The notes under the pieces: model-generated
The model's input: only the letters and a program-made list of their open reading frames with translations
Told to the model about the DNA's origin: nothing
Database searches by the model: none
Shown: piece after piece, positions 1-9,912 of the stretch
Layout of the letters: each line of letters begins with the position of its first letter
How positions within the stretch are numbered: position 1 is the stretch's first letter
NCBI RefSeq assembly: GCF_003019275.1
Contig: NZ_CP027848.1
Span: 248,001-312,000, forward strand
Direction of reading: 5' to 3'
Length of the DNA: 64,000 nt
DNA from: Staphylococcus muscae
GTDB lineage: Bacteria; Bacillota; Bacilli; Staphylococcales; Staphylococcaceae
Program-made: the position numbers and the translations under genes

Positions 1-3000
1 GGAAGGGATGCTTGTTGATGACGGGGTGCCTATTGCTTATAAACCAACAGATATACCGCTTCAATCAGCCACTTATGTTGTGTTTGACGTTGAGACAACA
101 GGTCTGTCAAACCAGTATGATAAAATCATTGAACTTGCTGCCGTAAAAGTAAAAGATGGCGAAATTATCGATAAGTTTGAACGTTTTAGTAATCCACATG
201 AGAAGTTGTCTGAGACGATTAAAAACCTGACACATATTAATGACGATATGTTGAAAGATGCGCCTGAAATTGAAGAAGTGCTTACAGAATTCAAAGAATG
301 GGTTGGCGATGCGATATTTGTTGCACACAACGCATCATTCGATATGGGCTTTATTGATACAGGATATGAACGATTAGGATTTGGTCCATCAACAAATGGT
401 GTTATCGATACGCTAGAGCTTTCTCGTACGATTAATACGAGTTACGGAAAACATGGTTTGAATTTCTTAGCTAAAAAATATGGTGTGGAACTCACACAAC
501 ACCATAGAGCGATCTATGATACAGAAGCAACTGCCTATATTTTTGTAAAAATGTTAGCTCAGTTGAAAGAATTAGACGTCCATAATCATCAGGAGATCAA
601 TCAAAAGTTATCAAATGAGGATGCTTATAAGCGTGCGCGTCCGCAACACGTGACGTTAATTGTGCAAAACCAAACAGGCTTAAAGAACTTATTTAAGATT
701 GTCAGCCAATCATTAGTGAAGTATTTCTACCGTACACCACGTATTCCACGATCAGTATTAGATGAACATCGTGAAGGGATTCTTGTCGGAACAGCGTGTG
801 ATGAAGGGGAAGTATTTACAGCAGTGATGCAACGTGATCAAGCAGAAGTTGAAAAAATTGCGAAGTATTATGATTATATAGAGATTCAACCACCTGCCTT
901 GTATCAAGACTTATTAGATCGAGAGCTGATCCGAGATCGTGAAACACTCGTTGAAATTTACGAGCGTATTCTAGCGGTAGGAGAAACCAATAAAATTCCT
1001 GTCATTGCAACAGGGAATGTCCATTATTTACACGAACATGATGGCATTGCACGTAAGATTTTAATTGCATCACAACCTGGGAATCCACTGAATCGTTCGA
1101 CATTACCTGAAGCACACTTCCGTACAACAGATGAAATGTTAGCTGATTTTCATTTCTTAGGGGAAGAACGTGCTAAGGAACTCGTTGTGACGAATACGCG
1201 TGCGCTTGCAGATCGCATAGAAGAAGTAGTGCCGATTAAAGATAAGTTATATACACCGAATATGGATGGTGCAAATGAAGAAATTCGTGAAATGAGTTAT
1301 CGCAATGCCAAAGCGTTGTATGGGGAAGACCTTCCACAAATTGTTATCGATCGTTTAGAAAAAGAGTTAGATAGTATTATCGGTAATGGTTTTGCGGTTA
1401 TTTATTTAATTTCACAGCGATTGGTTAAAAAGTCGTTAGAAGATGGCTATTTAGTAGGTTCACGTGGTTCGGTCGGTTCAAGTTTTGTTGCGACAATGAC
1501 TGAAATTACGGAAGTGAACCCGTTACCACCACATTATATTTGTCCAAAATGTAAGAAGAGTGAATTCTTTAATGATGGTTCGGTCGGTTCTGGATTCGAC
1601 TTACCTGATAAAACATGTGAGTGTGGGACACCATTGATTAAAGAAGGACAAGATATTCCGTTCGAAACGTTCTTAGGATTTAAAGGGGACAAGGTACCGG
1701 ATATTGACTTGAACTTTAGTGGGGAATATCAACCGCATGCGCATAACTATACCAAAGTGCTTTTCGGTGAAGACTATGTGTTTCGTGCAGGGACAATTGG
1801 TACAGTCGCTGAAAAAACAGCATTTGGTTTCGTAAAAGGGTATTTAAACGATCAAGGTATGCATAAGCGTGGCGCAGAAGTAGATCGATTGGTGAAAGGA
1901 TGTACCGGTGTGAAACGTACAACAGGTCAGCATCCAGGGGGTATTATCGTTGTACCAGACTATATGGATATATACGACTTTACACCCATTCAATATCCTG
2001 CCGATGCACAAAACTCAGCATGGATGACAACACACTTTGACTTCCATTCTATTCATGATAACGTCTTGAAACTCGATATCCTTGGACATGATGATCCAAC
2101 TATGATTCGTATGTTACAAGATCTCTCTGGTATTGACCCAAAAACAATTCCAGTAGATGACAAAGAAACAATGGGCATCTTCAGTTCTCCTGAAACACTT
2201 GGTGTGACTGAAGATGAGATATTGGCGAAAACAGGAACGTTTGGCGTACCAGAGTTCGGGACAGGATTCGTACGTCAAATGTTAGAAGATACGAAACCAA
2301 CCACTTTCTCAGAACTCGTTCAAATCTCAGGATTATCACATGGCACGGATGTATGGCTTGGTAACGCTCAAGACTTAGTGCGAAGTGGAACATGTACATT
2401 ATCTAGCTGTATCGGTTGTCGTGATGACATTATGGTATTTTTAATGTACGCTGGACTCGAACCTGCCCTTGCCTTTAAAATCATGGAATCTGTACGTAAA
2501 GGGAAAGGGTTAACGGATGAGTTCGAACAAGCGATGCGTGATAATGACGTGCCAGAATGGTATTTGGACTCATGTAAAAAAATTAAATACATGTTCCCGA
2601 AAGCCCATGCAGCAGCATATGTATTAATGGCTGTGCGTATTGCATATTTCAAAGTACATCATCCTTTATACTATTACGCTAGTTACTTCACAGTCCGTGC
2701 ATCAGACTTTGATCTATTAACAATGATTAAAGATAAAGATAGCATTCGAAATACAGTCAAAGATATGTACAGTCGCTTTATGGACCTAGGAAAAAAAGAA
2801 AAAGATGTTTTAGTCGTCTTAGAAATTATGAATGAAATGGCACACCGTGGTTATAAAATGCAACCAGTAAGTCTAGAGAAAAGCCAAGCCTTCGAATTTA
2901 TTATTGAAGATGACACGCTTATTCCACCATTCATTGCAGTACCAGGTCTAGGTGAAAACGTAGCACGTCGTATTGTTGAAGCACGTGAAGAAGGACCGTT

Positions 3001-3124
3001 CTTGTCAAAAGAAGATTTAAATAAAAAAGCGGGTGTTTCAGCAAAGATTATTGAATATCTGGACGAACTTGGTTCATTGCCAAATATGCCAGACAAAGCA
3101 CAACTGTCTATCTTTGACATGTAG
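1..3124 (+). CDS. polC: DNA polymerase III PolC, C-terminal part (5' end outside window)
   Basis: Replicative DNA polymerase III alpha subunit of the PolC type, which carries its own proofreading exonuclease. The frame is open from the left edge; the in-frame ATG at position 8 is internal, so no start is assigned. About 1,040 residues are present, against roughly 1,435 in the family, so the N-terminal ~400 are outside. Counting from that Met, the DEDD exonuclease begins near residue 23 (DVETTG at 27-32, HNASFD at 107-112). A four-Cys zinc motif (CPKC...CEC) lies near 512-540 and the catalytic PDIDLNF motif near 564. The C-terminus is complete. It is followed by the separate rimP promoter. Identity is certain. 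Confidence 0.98.
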   Translation, partial: EGMLVDDGVPIAYKPTDIPLQSATYVVFDVETTGLSNQYDKIIELAAVKVKDGEIIDKFERFSNPHEKLSETIKNLTHINDDMLKDAPEIEEVLTEFKEWVGDAIFVAHNASFDMGFIDTGYERLGFGPSTNGVIDTLELSRTINTSYGKHGLNFLAKKYGVELTQHHRAIYDTEATAYIFVKMLAQLKELDVHNHQEINQKLSNEDAYKRARPQHVTLIVQNQTGLKNLFKIVSQSLVKYFYRTPRIPRSVLDEHREGILVGTACDEGEVFTAVMQRDQAEVEKIAKYYDYIEIQPPALYQDLLDRELIRDRETLVEIYERILAVGETNKIPVIATGNVHYLHEHDGIARKILIASQPGNPLNRSTLPEAHFRTTDEMLADFHFLGEERAKELVVTNTRALADRIEEVVPIKDKLYTPNMDGANEEIREMSYRNAKALYGEDLPQIVIDRLEKELDSIIGNGFAVIYLISQRLVKKSLEDGYLVGSRGSVGSSFVATMTEITEVNPLPPHYICPKCKKSEFFNDGSVGSGFDLPDKTCECGTPLIKEGQDIPFETFLGFKGDKVPDIDLNFSGEYQPHAHNYTKVLFGEDYVFRAGTIGTVAEKTAFGFVKGYLNDQGMHKRGAEVDRLVKGCTGVKRTTGQHPGGIIVVPDYMDIYDFTPIQYPADAQNSAWMTTHFDFHSIHDNVLKLDILGHDDPTMIRMLQDLSGIDPKTIPVDDKETMGIFSSPETLGVTEDEILAKTGTFGVPEFGTGFVRQMLEDTKPTTFSELVQISGLSHGTDVWLGNAQDLVRSGTCTLSSCIGCRDDIMVFLMYAGLEPALAFKIMESVRKGKGLTDEFEQAMRDNDVPEWYLDSCKKIKYMFPKAHAAAYVLMAVRIAYFKVHHPLYYYASYFTVRASDFDLLTMIKDKDSIRNTVKDMYSRFMDLGKKEKDVLVVLEIMNEMAHRGYKMQPVSLEKSQAFEFIIEDDTLIPPFIAVPGLGENVARRIVEAREEGPFLSKEDLNKKAGVSAKIIEYLDELGSLPNMPDKAQLSIFDM

Positions 3125-3132
3125 ATTCTCAT

Positions 3133-3161
3133 TTGTCGTCATGTTGGATATGTGCTATAAT
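3133..3161 (+). promoter_or_regulatory. SigA promoter of the rimP-nusA-infB operon
   Basis: TTGTCG at 3133-3138 and a perfect TATAAT at 3156-3161 are separated by 17 bp. They start just after the polC stop codon and about 85 bp before rimP. This is the only strong promoter seen ahead of the five-gene rimP-nusA-rnpM-ylxQ-infB run. Confidence 0.75.
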
Positions 3162-3189
3162 AATATTGCTTATAAAAATGGACTCAAGC

Positions 3190-3219
3190 AGAAAGAGTGG
3201 GTGTTACCCGCTCTTTTCT
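3190..3219 (+). promoter_or_regulatory. Leader hairpin before rimP (possible attenuator)
   Basis: AGAAAGAG plus GGGT on the 5' side pairs with ACCC plus CTCTTTTCT on the 3' side around a 3-nt loop, in the leader about 25 nt before the rimP start. The 3' arm is U-rich, so it resembles an intrinsic terminator within the transcribed leader. Whether it attenuates or is only structural cannot be told from sequence. Confidence 0.5.
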
Positions 3220-3247
3220 GTTTGTATGTCACTGATAGGGGGCACGT

Positions 3248-3715
3248 ATGAGTAAAATTACAGAGCAAGTAGAAGTGTTGATACAACCTGTCCTTGACGA
3301 CTTAGGGTATGAATTAGTAGATGTAGAGTTTGTAAAAGAAGGACGCGATCATTATTTGCGTATTTCAATTGATAAACCAGGTGGCATTGATCTCAATGAT
3401 TGTACACGTGCATCTGAACATATAAGTGAAGTCATGGATGAACATGACCCGATTTCTCAAGCTTATTATTTAGATGTTGCATCACCCGGTGCAGAAAGAC
3501 CTATTAAGAAAGAAGCAGATTTCCAAAAAGCAATTGGGAAACCTGTTTTTGTATCGCTATATGCACCTATTGACGGTGATAAAGAATGGCTTGGCACATT
3601 ATCAGCAGTAGCGGAAGACACAATTGAAATGACCGTGAAGATTAAAGCTAGAACGAAAGTCATCACAATCCCACGAGATAAAATAGCGAAAGCACGTCAT
3701 GCAGTCATGCTTTAA
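3248..3715 (+). CDS. rimP: Ribosome maturation factor RimP
   Basis: 155-residue RimP (YlxS), which assists late 30S subunit assembly in the cytoplasm. The N-terminal alpha/beta domain contains the LGYELVDVEFVKEGRDHYLRI-type family region at ~19-40 and the LDVASPGAERP motif near 76-86; a C-terminal SH3-like barrel follows. The start ATG at 3248 follows a GGGGG-rich ribosome binding site. It is first gene of the operon and lies 20 bp ahead of nusA, the usual arrangement in Bacillota, linking ribosome maturation with transcription and translation factors. Confidence 0.95.
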   Translation: MSKITEQVEVLIQPVLDDLGYELVDVEFVKEGRDHYLRISIDKPGGIDLNDCTRASEHISEVMDEHDPISQAYYLDVASPGAERPIKKEADFQKAIGKPVFVSLYAPIDGDKEWLGTLSAVAEDTIEMTVKIKARTKVITIPRDKIAKARHAVML

Positions 3716-3735
3716 TGATGTAAGGAGGAAGATTC

Positions 3736-4917
3736 GTGAAAAGTAACGAACTATTATTAGCAACTGAGTATTTAGAAAAGGAAAAAAGAATTCCGAGAGA
3801 AGTATTAGTTGATGCGATTGAAGCCGCATTGATCACAGCTTACAAAAAGAATTATGAAAGTGCGCGTAACGTACGCGTTGAATTGAACTTGGACAGTGGT
3901 ACATTCCACGTCATCGCGCGTAAAGAAGTAGTTGAAGAAGTTTTCGATGATCGTGAAGAGATTGATTTATCAACAGCATTAGTTAAAAACCCTGCATATG
4001 AAATTGGTGACATTTATGAAGAAGATGTAACGCCTAAAGACTTCGGACGTGTGGGTGCACAAGCAGCAAAACAAGCTGTCATGCAACGCTTAAGAGATGC
4101 AGAACGTGAAATTTTATATGAAGAGTTCATCGATAAAGAGAATGATATCGTTACAGGTGTCATTGACCGTGTCGATCACCGTTATGTATATGTCAACTTA
4201 GGTAGAACAGAAGCAGTCTTATCTGAAGCAGAACGCAGTCCGAACGAAACATACTTGCCAAACGAACGCATTAAAGTGTATGTAAACAAAGTAGAACAAA
4301 CAACAAAAGGACCACAAATCTTTGTATCACGTAGTCATCCAGGTCTGTTGAAGCGCTTATTTGAGCAAGAAGTACCTGAAATTTTTGAAGGCACAGTTGA
4401 AGTGAAGTCTGTTGCACGTGAAGCAGGAGACCGTTCTAAAATCAGTGTGTACGCTGAAAATAATGATGTCGATGCTGTTGGCGCATGTGTTGGTGCAAAA
4501 GGGGCACGTGTTGAAGCAGTTGTTGAAGAACTAGGCGGCGAAAAAATTGATATCGTACAATGGGATGCAGATCCTAAAGTCTTTGTACGCAATGCGTTAA
4601 GCCCTTCACAAGTAGTGGATGTTATTGTTGATGAAGAAAATCAATCAACGACTGTTATCGTACCAGATTATCAATTATCACTTGCAATTGGTAAACGTGG
4701 ACAAAATGCACGTTTAGCTGCGAAATTAACGGGATGGAAGATCGACATTAAGTCTGAATCTGATGCGAAAGCACTAGGTCTTGATCAACCACAACCTAAA
4801 GTTGAAGAAGTGGTAGAAGATGAAGAGATCGTTGATGAAGAAGTAAACGAGACAACAGTGGCAGAGAATGTAAATGAAGACATCATAGAATTAGAGGATG
4901 AAACAGAAGAAAAGTAG
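3736..4917 (+). CDS. nusA: Transcription termination/antitermination factor NusA
   Basis: 393-residue NusA, which binds RNA polymerase and modulates pausing, intrinsic termination and antitermination. The start is GTG at 3736 behind AAGGAGG at 3722-3728. Order: N-terminal RNAP-binding domain (1-~125), S1 domain (~135-200), and two KH modules (~205-345) that include the [11 protein letters not shown] motif. It ends in a very acidic tail from ~355 rich in Glu, Asp and Val, with no E. coli-type C-terminal repeats, as in other staphylococci. Located 11 bp before rnpM in the same operon. Confidence 0.97.
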   Translation: MKSNELLLATEYLEKEKRIPREVLVDAIEAALITAYKKNYESARNVRVELNLDSGTFHVIARKEVVEEVFDDREEIDLSTALVKNPAYEIGDIYEEDVTPKDFGRVGAQAAKQAVMQRLRDAEREILYEEFIDKENDIVTGVIDRVDHRYVYVNLGRTEAVLSEAERSPNETYLPNERIKVYVNKVEQTTKGPQIFVSRSHPGLLKRLFEQEVPEIFEGTVEVKSVAREAGDRSKISVYAENNDVDAVGACVGAKGARVEAVVEELGGEKIDIVQWDADPKVFVRNALSPSQVVDVIVDEENQSTTVIVPDYQLSLAIGKRGQNARLAAKLTGWKIDIKSESDAKALGLDQPQPKVEEVVEDEEIVDEEVNETTVAENVNEDIIELEDETEEK

Positions 4918-4928
4918 GAGGGATTTTC

Positions 4929-5216
4929 ATGAAAAAACGTAAAATTCCTATGAGAAAATGTATTTTGTCCAACGAGATGAAACCGAAAAAAGACATGATT
5001 CGTGTCGTACAAAATAAAGAAGGTGACATTGCTGCAGATGCGACAGGTAAACTAGCAGGTCGTGGCGCGTATGTCAGCAAAGATGTTGCATTAGTAGAGC
5101 AAGCACAACAAGCACAAAAACTTGAACAGTTTTTTAAAGCATCTCAAGAAACATTAGAACCTGTGTATAAAGAGATTATTCGATTAATTTATCGGGAAGA
5201 GATACCTACGAAATGA
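4929..5216 (+). CDS. rnpM: RnpM/YlxR family RNA-binding protein
   Basis: 95-residue YlxR-family protein. The family has been described as an RNase P modulator (RnpM) in Bacillus. The N-terminal PMRKCILSNEMKPKKDMIRVV region and the GRGAYV motif (about residues 42-47) are diagnostic. It is basic and probably binds RNA. ATG at 4929 follows AGGAGGG. Its last codons overlap the ylxQ start by 4 bp, which suggests translational coupling. Function in this organism is inferred from the family. Confidence 0.9.
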   Translation: MKKRKIPMRKCILSNEMKPKKDMIRVVQNKEGDIAADATGKLAGRGAYVSKDVALVEQAQQAQKLEQFFKASQETLEPVYKEIIRLIYREEIPTK

Positions 5217-5524
5217 ACCAACAACAATTTTTAAACTTTTTAGGACTTGCGATGCGTGCAGGTAAAGTCAAGACTGGCGAATCTGTTCTGTTAGCAGAAA
5301 TTAAAAAACAGCGTTTGAAACTCGTGTTGATTGCTGAAGATGCATCGGCAAATACGAAGAAAATATTAATGAATAAATGTACAACCTATAAAATACCTTA
5401 TCGCGTTGTGAGTAGTCGTCATGAACTAGGTGTGGCGATCGGTAAAGAATCACGTGTGAATATCGGTATAACAGATAACGGTTTTGCTAAGAAGTTAATA
5501 GCAATGATCGATGAAGAAGAGTAA
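5213..5524 (+). CDS. L7Ae-family ribosomal-type protein YlxQ
   Basis: 103-residue protein of the L7Ae/L30e fold (YlxQ). The opening FLNFLGLAMRAGKVKTGE is characteristic of this Gram-positive family, whose relatives recognise kink-turn RNA. The start overlaps rnpM by 4 bp and the end is 11 bp before infB. It is conserved in this operon, but its exact partner RNA is unknown to me. Confidence 0.88.
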   Translation: MNQQQFLNFLGLAMRAGKVKTGESVLLAEIKKQRLKLVLIAEDASANTKKILMNKCTTYKIPYRVVSSRHELGVAIGKESRVNIGITDNGFAKKLIAMIDEEE

Positions 5525-5535
5525 GGAGTGGTTGA

Positions 5536-7647
5536 ATGAGTAAACAAAGAATTTATGAATATGCAAAATCATTAAACATCAAAAGTAAAGATGCCATTGA
5601 TGAGTTAAAGAAAAATGGTGTTGACGTATCAAACCACATGCAAACGTTAGAAGCGGATCATGTGAAAATTTTGGACAAAGCTTTCAACAAAAAAGCTGAA
5701 AGTGATAAAAAAGAAGCGGCACCTAAGAAGAATAACAAACCAACTAACAACAACCAACAAGGTAAAAACAAACAACAGCCTAAAAACAATAAAGGCAATC
5801 AACAAAACAACAAGAAAAACAAACGCAATAACAAAAATAACCAACAGAAAAAACAACAACAGCAACAACCAAAACCAGCGGAACCAAAAGAAATGCCATC
5901 TAAAATCACATACACTGAAGGCATTACAGTAGGTGAACTTGCTGGTAAGTTGGGTGTAGATGCATCTGAAATCATCAAAAAGCTTTTCTTACTTGGTATT
6001 ATGGCAAACATCAACCAAGCATTAGATGTAGAAGCATTAGAACTTATTGCATCAGACTATGGTGTTGAAATTGAAGAAGAGATTGTTATCGACGCCAATG
6101 ATTTAGATGTATATTTTGAAGATGTTGAAGATGACGAAGATGCAACAGTACGTCCTGCTGTCGTTACAATCATGGGTCACGTTGACCATGGTAAAACAAC
6201 ATTGCTTGACTCTATCCGTAACACACACGTTACTGAAGGAGAAGCCGGTGGTATCACACAACATATCGGTGCATACCAAATCGAAAACAATGGCAACAAA
6301 ATTACATTCTTAGATACACCTGGACATGCTGCGTTTACAACAATGCGTGCACGTGGTGCGCAAGTGACTGACATTACGATTCTTGTTGTTGCTGCGGATG
6401 ATGGTGTTATGCCACAAACAATTGAAGCGATTAACCATGCCAAAGCAGCAGAGGTGCCAATTATTGTTGCTGTAAACAAAATTGATAAACCAACAGCAAA
6501 CCCAGATCGTGTGATGCAAGAGCTTGCTGAATACAACTTAATCCCAGAAGACTGGGGTGGCGACACAATCTTCGTTCCACTTTCAGCATTAAGCGGTGAA
6601 GGTATCGATGATTTATTAGAAATGCTTGTATTGGTTTCTGAAGTACAAGAATTAAAAGCGAATGCGGATAAAGCAGCAGTCGGAACAGTTATCGAAGCTG
6701 AATTAGATAAATCACGTGGACCAGCAGCATCATTACTTGTTCAAAATGGTACATTACATGTAGGAGATGCGATCGTAGTTGGTAATACACACGGTAAAGT
6801 ACGTGCGATGGTGAATGACCTTGGTAAACGTATTAAAACAGCAGGTCCATCAACACCAGTTGAAATCACTGGTTTAAGTGCTGTACCACAAGCCGGTGAC
6901 CGTTTCGTAGTCTTTAAAGATGAGAAAAAAGCACGCCGTATTGGTGAAGCACGTGAACAAGAAAGCATTATCCAACAACGTCAAGAAAGCAAAAACGTTT
7001 CCCTTGATAACTTGTTTGAACAAATGAAACAAGGTGAAATGAAAGACTTAAATGTCATTATTAAAGGTGACGTTCAAGGTTCTGTTGAAGCATTAGCAGC
7101 ATCATTAATGAAAATTGATGTTGAAGGTGTTAATGTCCGTATTATTCATACAGCGACAGGTGCCATCAACGAATCTGACGTCACGTTAGCAAACGCATCT
7201 AATGGTATCATCATTGGTTTCAACGTTCGTCCAGATGCTGGTGCGAAACGTGCTGCTGAAGCTGAAAACGTAGATATGCGTTTACACCGTGTTATCTATA
7301 ATGTTATTGAAGAAATCGAATCAGCAATGAAAGGTATGCTTGATCCTGAGTATGAAGAAAAAGTAATCGGACAAGCAGAAGTTCGTCAAACATTCAAAGT
7401 CTCTAAAGTGGGTACAATCGCAGGTAGCTATGTTACTGACGGTAAAATCACAAGAGATGCTGGCGTACGTGTCATCCGTGACGGTATCGTTATCTTTGAA
7501 GGTGAACTTGATTCATTAAAACGTTTCAAAGATGATGCGAAAGAAGTGGCACAAGGTTACGAATGTGGTATCACAATTGAGAAATTCAATGACCTTAAGG
7601 AAGGCGACGTAATCGAAGCATTCATTATGGTTGAAATTGAAAGATAA
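5536..7647 (+). CDS. infB: Translation initiation factor IF-2
   Basis: 703-residue IF-2, the GTPase that places initiator tRNA on the 30S subunit and promotes subunit joining. Layout: IF2-N-type domain (1-~50), a long Asn/Gln/Lys-rich linker (~57-122), a second IF2-N domain (~125-180), and the G domain with GHVDHGKT (214-221), DTPGH (~260) and NKID (~314). Domains II, III and C2 follow. ATG at 5536 follows AAGGAG. The linker has no aromatic residues and looks disordered. Last gene of the operon, followed by a strong terminator. Confidence 0.98.
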   Translation: MSKQRIYEYAKSLNIKSKDAIDELKKNGVDVSNHMQTLEADHVKILDKAFNKKAESDKKEAAPKKNNKPTNNNQQGKNKQQPKNNKGNQQNNKKNKRNNKNNQQKKQQQQQPKPAEPKEMPSKITYTEGITVGELAGKLGVDASEIIKKLFLLGIMANINQALDVEALELIASDYGVEIEEEIVIDANDLDVYFEDVEDDEDATVRPAVVTIMGHVDHGKTTLLDSIRNTHVTEGEAGGITQHIGAYQIENNGNKITFLDTPGHAAFTTMRARGAQVTDITILVVAADDGVMPQTIEAINHAKAAEVPIIVAVNKIDKPTANPDRVMQELAEYNLIPEDWGGDTIFVPLSALSGEGIDDLLEMLVLVSEVQELKANADKAAVGTVIEAELDKSRGPAASLLVQNGTLHVGDAIVVGNTHGKVRAMVNDLGKRIKTAGPSTPVEITGLSAVPQAGDRFVVFKDEKKARRIGEAREQESIIQQRQESKNVSLDNLFEQMKQGEMKDLNVIIKGDVQGSVEALAASLMKIDVEGVNVRIIHTATGAINESDVTLANASNGIIIGFNVRPDAGAKRAAEAENVDMRLHRVIYNVIEEIESAMKGMLDPEYEEKVIGQAEVRQTFKVSKVGTIAGSYVTDGKITRDAGVRVIRDGIVIFEGELDSLKRFKDDAKEVAQGYECGITIEKFNDLKEGDVIEAFIMVEIER

Positions 7648-7660
7648 ATAGTTCAAAGAG

Positions 7661-7710
7661 AAACACGTTTCATTTGATAGGTATCAGGTGAAGCGTGTTT
7701 TTCTTTTTTT
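7661..7710 (+). terminator. Intrinsic terminator of the rimP-infB operon
   Basis: A 12-bp stem (7661-7672 with 7689-7700, one G-U pair) followed by TTCTTTTTTT. Its T-run abuts the remnant permease ORF, so the remnant has no start of its own. Confidence 0.85.
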
Positions 7711-7712
7711 AA

Positions 7713-7997
7713 CCTGCTGTATTATTATTCGCGAGTCTTGCAGCTTTAACACTTGGATGGGCACGAAAATTTGGAAAAATTGCTTATGCATATATTGGAT
7801 ACAATTTTGTCATCTCCTACTTCGGCAATATTTTAGACTTACCAGAATGGTTTTCAAAAACAGCTATATTGAATTGGCTTCAACAAATGCCAAAAGACAA
7901 TTTTGATGTGAGCACTTTTATAATCTTAACTATAATGAGTATTCTATTTATCGTTTTAGGATATATAGGATATCGAAAAAGAAATTTAGTTGGATAA
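7713..7997 (+). pseudogene. 3' remnant of an ABC-2 type exporter permease
   Basis: The frame from 7713 to the TAA at 7995-7997 encodes 94 residues that look like the C-terminal end of a membrane-spanning exporter subunit. There is a hydrophobic segment (VLLFASLAALTLGW), a central FVISYFGNILDLPEWF stretch, and a second helix (FIILTIMSILFIVLGYIGY) ending in a basic RKRN tail. A stop codon lies immediately upstream, inside the infB terminator's T-run. There is no start codon, ribosome binding site or partner ATPase, so it is read as a fragment. The match to multi-helix antibiotic-exporter permeases is my judgement from residue pattern and was not searched. Confidence 0.6.
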
Positions 7998-8203
7998 TAA
8001 TCATATTCGTTTATAGAATTCTTACGCTTGGTGGTGTGAGAGAACGAATATTAAACTAATGGCTATTCTCCTACTCGATTTAAAGAGTAAAATTTAAGAT
8101 ATATCACTCCAAAACTGACAAATATAATCGACTGCAAGATCTCTTTTGAATTATTGCGGAATTAAATATCAATCTTATGTCGCTATTAGAAAATAAGGCT
8201 TAG

Positions 8204-8231
8204 TGATATAATTAATGTATAAAGATACATT
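8204..8231 (+). promoter_or_regulatory. Extended -10 promoter with PadR-like palindrome
   Basis: TGATATAAT at 8204-8212 is an extended -10 element. Directly downstream, AATGTAT (8214-8220) and ATACATT (8225-8231) form a perfect inverted repeat around AAAG. It contains ATGT-N8-ACAT, the spacing described for PadR-family operators. It precedes the small ORF at 8252. Operator function is an inference; it could also be a 5'-UTR hairpin. Confidence 0.4.
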
Positions 8232-8251
8232 GATTTAAGTGGGGTAAGAAA

Positions 8252-8407
8252 ATGAACGGAAAGCTTGATTTATTATTAGGAATTGCAGGGGTTTTAATGG
8301 CATTGATCATGCTCATATTATCACCTGACCTTTGGGGTGGTACTTTAATTATTTTGTTAATGGGACTTGTCTTTCTGATATGTGGCATTAGAAATAAAGT
8401 TGAATAA
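8252..8407 (+). CDS. Small two-helix membrane protein (51 aa), unknown function
   Basis: ATG at 8252 behind a GTGGGG ribosome binding site opens a 51-residue ORF ending in TAA at 8405-8407. It has two hydrophobic segments (LLLGIAGVLMALIMLIL, about 7-23, and TLIILLMGLVFLICGI, about 30-45) joined by a short SPDLWGG turn, and a charged RNKVE tail. This is the pattern of a small inner-membrane hairpin protein. It has its own plausible promoter and lies in the scar between infB and rbfA next to a dead ABC permease, so it may be a survivor of the same transporter locus. I do not recognise the family. Confidence 0.55.
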   Translation: MNGKLDLLLGIAGVLMALIMLILSPDLWGGTLIILLMGLVFLICGIRNKVE

Positions 8408-8447
8408 TTGAGAACAATATAACAAGTTTTAAGACAAGCGCCAATGA

Positions 8448-8477
8448 TTGACGTTCACTTCACTCGTCATATATAAT
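8448..8477 (+). promoter_or_regulatory. SigA promoter of rbfA
   Basis: TTGACG at 8448-8453 and TATAAT at 8472-8477 with an 18-bp spacer, about 48 bp ahead of the rbfA start. The promoter lies inside an 11-bp perfect inverted repeat (see 8452-8495). Confidence 0.75.
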
Positions 8478-8495
8478 GAGATATTGAAGTGAACG
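8452..8495. repeat. Inverted repeat spanning the rbfA promoter
   Basis: CGTTCACTTCA at 8452-8462 is exactly repeated inverted as TGAAGTGAACG at 8485-8495, 22 bp apart, with the -10 box between the arms. The centre-to-centre distance of 33 bp is close to three helical turns. It could be a looped operator pair or chance. Confidence 0.6.
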
Positions 8496-8524
8496 GCGAA
8501 ACAACACATAAAGAGGTGAAAAAG

Positions 8525-8869
8525 ATGAACATGAGAGCTGAACGTGTTGGTGAACAAATGAAAAAAGAATTAATGGATATCATCAACAATAAATTAAAAG
8601 ATCCACGCGTTGGATTTTTAACAATTACAGATGTACAACCTACGAATGACTTGTCATTAGCAAAGGTGTATTTCACAGTGCTTGGTAATGACAAAGAACG
8701 TCAAGATACATTCAAAGGACTAGAAAAAGCAACTGGTTTCTTAAAATCAGAACTTGGGCAACGTATGCGCCTCCGAATTATTCCAGAATTACAATTTGAA
8801 TATGACGAATCGATTGAATACGGTAATCGTATCGAACAATTAATTCAAGGTTTACACAAACAGGATTAA
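8525..8869 (+). CDS. rbfA: 30S ribosome-binding factor RbfA
   Basis: 114-residue RbfA, a KH-like cold-adaptation factor acting in late 16S rRNA 5'-end maturation. I chose ATG 8525 ([16 protein letters not shown]) rather than the in-frame 8489 start because AGAGGTG sits 6-8 nt before it and the family begins with this RAERV segment; the upstream codons would also run through the promoter's inverted repeat. The [12 protein letters not shown] motif is at ~23-34. Unlike in many Bacillota, rbfA is separated from infB by about 880 bp and has its own promoter. Confidence 0.93.
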   Translation: MNMRAERVGEQMKKELMDIINNKLKDPRVGFLTITDVQPTNDLSLAKVYFTVLGNDKERQDTFKGLEKATGFLKSELGQRMRLRIIPELQFEYDESIEYGNRIEQLIQGLHKQD

Positions 8870-8879
8870 CAGTGATAAG

Positions 8880-8935
8880 GCTAGGATATGTCATGCGGTC
8901 TAAACCGATGAATCATATATCCTAGCTTTTGTTTT
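8880..8935 (+). terminator. Intrinsic terminator after rbfA
   Basis: GCTAGGATAT (from 8880) pairs with ATATCCTAGC (ending 8926), followed by TTTTGTTTT. Confidence 0.75.
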
Positions 8936-8976
8936 ATAGTTATGTTTGAAATTTATACGGATAAGGAGCCATACAT

Positions 8977-9894
8977 ATGTATCATGGTATATTACCGGTT
9001 TTTAAGCCACGTGGTTTGACAAGTCATGATGTTGTATTTAAACTGCGTAAAATTCTCAAAACAAAGAAAGTAGGACATACAGGTACCTTGGATCCAGAAG
9101 TAGATGGTGTGTTGCCTATTTGTATTGGACAAGCTACTAAGGTGAGTGACTATGTCATGGATATGGGGAAGACTTATCACGCCGAAGTGACAATAGGTGT
9201 TTCTACAACAACTGAAGATCAAACAGGGGACGTGGTTGATCAGAAGCAAGTGGATGCGAATGTGATTACTAATCAAGTTGTGGATGACATATTGAAAGAA
9301 TTTACGGGATGGATTACACAGATTCCCCCGATGTATTCGTCAGTCAAAGTAAATGGTAAAAAACTTTATGAATACGCACGTCAGGGGCTTGAAGTAGAAC
9401 GCCCTGAACGTCAGGTGTATATTGAAAACATTCAAAGAGTATCTGACGTTATCACTACTAATGGTAAAGCAACGTTTGAAATGGACGTGACTTGTGGTAA
9501 AGGGACATATATTCGAACACTTGCAACAGATATTGGGAAAGCACTTGGCTATCCAGCACACATGTCACGCTTAACACGAACAAATAGTGGTGGTTTTGAT
9601 GTCGCACAAGCACTCACATTAGACACCATTCAAGAACGTCATGACGAAGAGACGTTAACGGATGCGCTATTACCGCTCATATATGGCTTAAAGGCATTCC
9701 CGCAATATAAAGTACATGATGCAAATCTGATTCAAAGAATTAAGAATGGTCAGAAGTTTGAACGCGCGCAATTTGATATTGATTTTGATCAAACACTTAT
9801 TATGGTTGATGCAACAACAGATCAAGTTTTAGCAATATATGAAGTGCATCCATCACGAGCAAATGAAATCAAACCGAAAAAGGTATTTAACTAG
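8977..9894 (+). CDS. truB: tRNA pseudouridine(55) synthase TruB
   Basis: 305-residue TruB, which converts U55 of tRNA T-loops to pseudouridine. The GHTGTLDP motif at 33-40 supplies the catalytic Asp39. The K-T-Y-like [20 protein letters not shown] region (~60-80) and the [12 protein letters not shown] motif (~177-188) also match. The C-terminal part is a small PUA-like extension. ATG 8977 follows AAGGAG. It lies 18 bp before ribF, the normal truB-ribF pairing. Confidence 0.96.
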   Translation: MYHGILPVFKPRGLTSHDVVFKLRKILKTKKVGHTGTLDPEVDGVLPICIGQATKVSDYVMDMGKTYHAEVTIGVSTTTEDQTGDVVDQKQVDANVITNQVVDDILKEFTGWITQIPPMYSSVKVNGKKLYEYARQGLEVERPERQVYIENIQRVSDVITTNGKATFEMDVTCGKGTYIRTLATDIGKALGYPAHMSRLTRTNSGGFDVAQALTLDTIQERHDEETLTDALLPLIYGLKAFPQYKVHDANLIQRIKNGQKFERAQFDIDFDQTLIMVDATTDQVLAIYEVHPSRANEIKPKKVFN

Positions 9895-9912
9895 AAGGAG
9901 TATGACGTAAAA

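Noticed and set aside
5702..5932. Overlapping open frames on both strands across the N-terminal part of infB
   Set aside because: They come from the AAC/CAA/AAA-rich codons of the IF-2 linker. They have no RBS and the infB frame is clearly the coding one.
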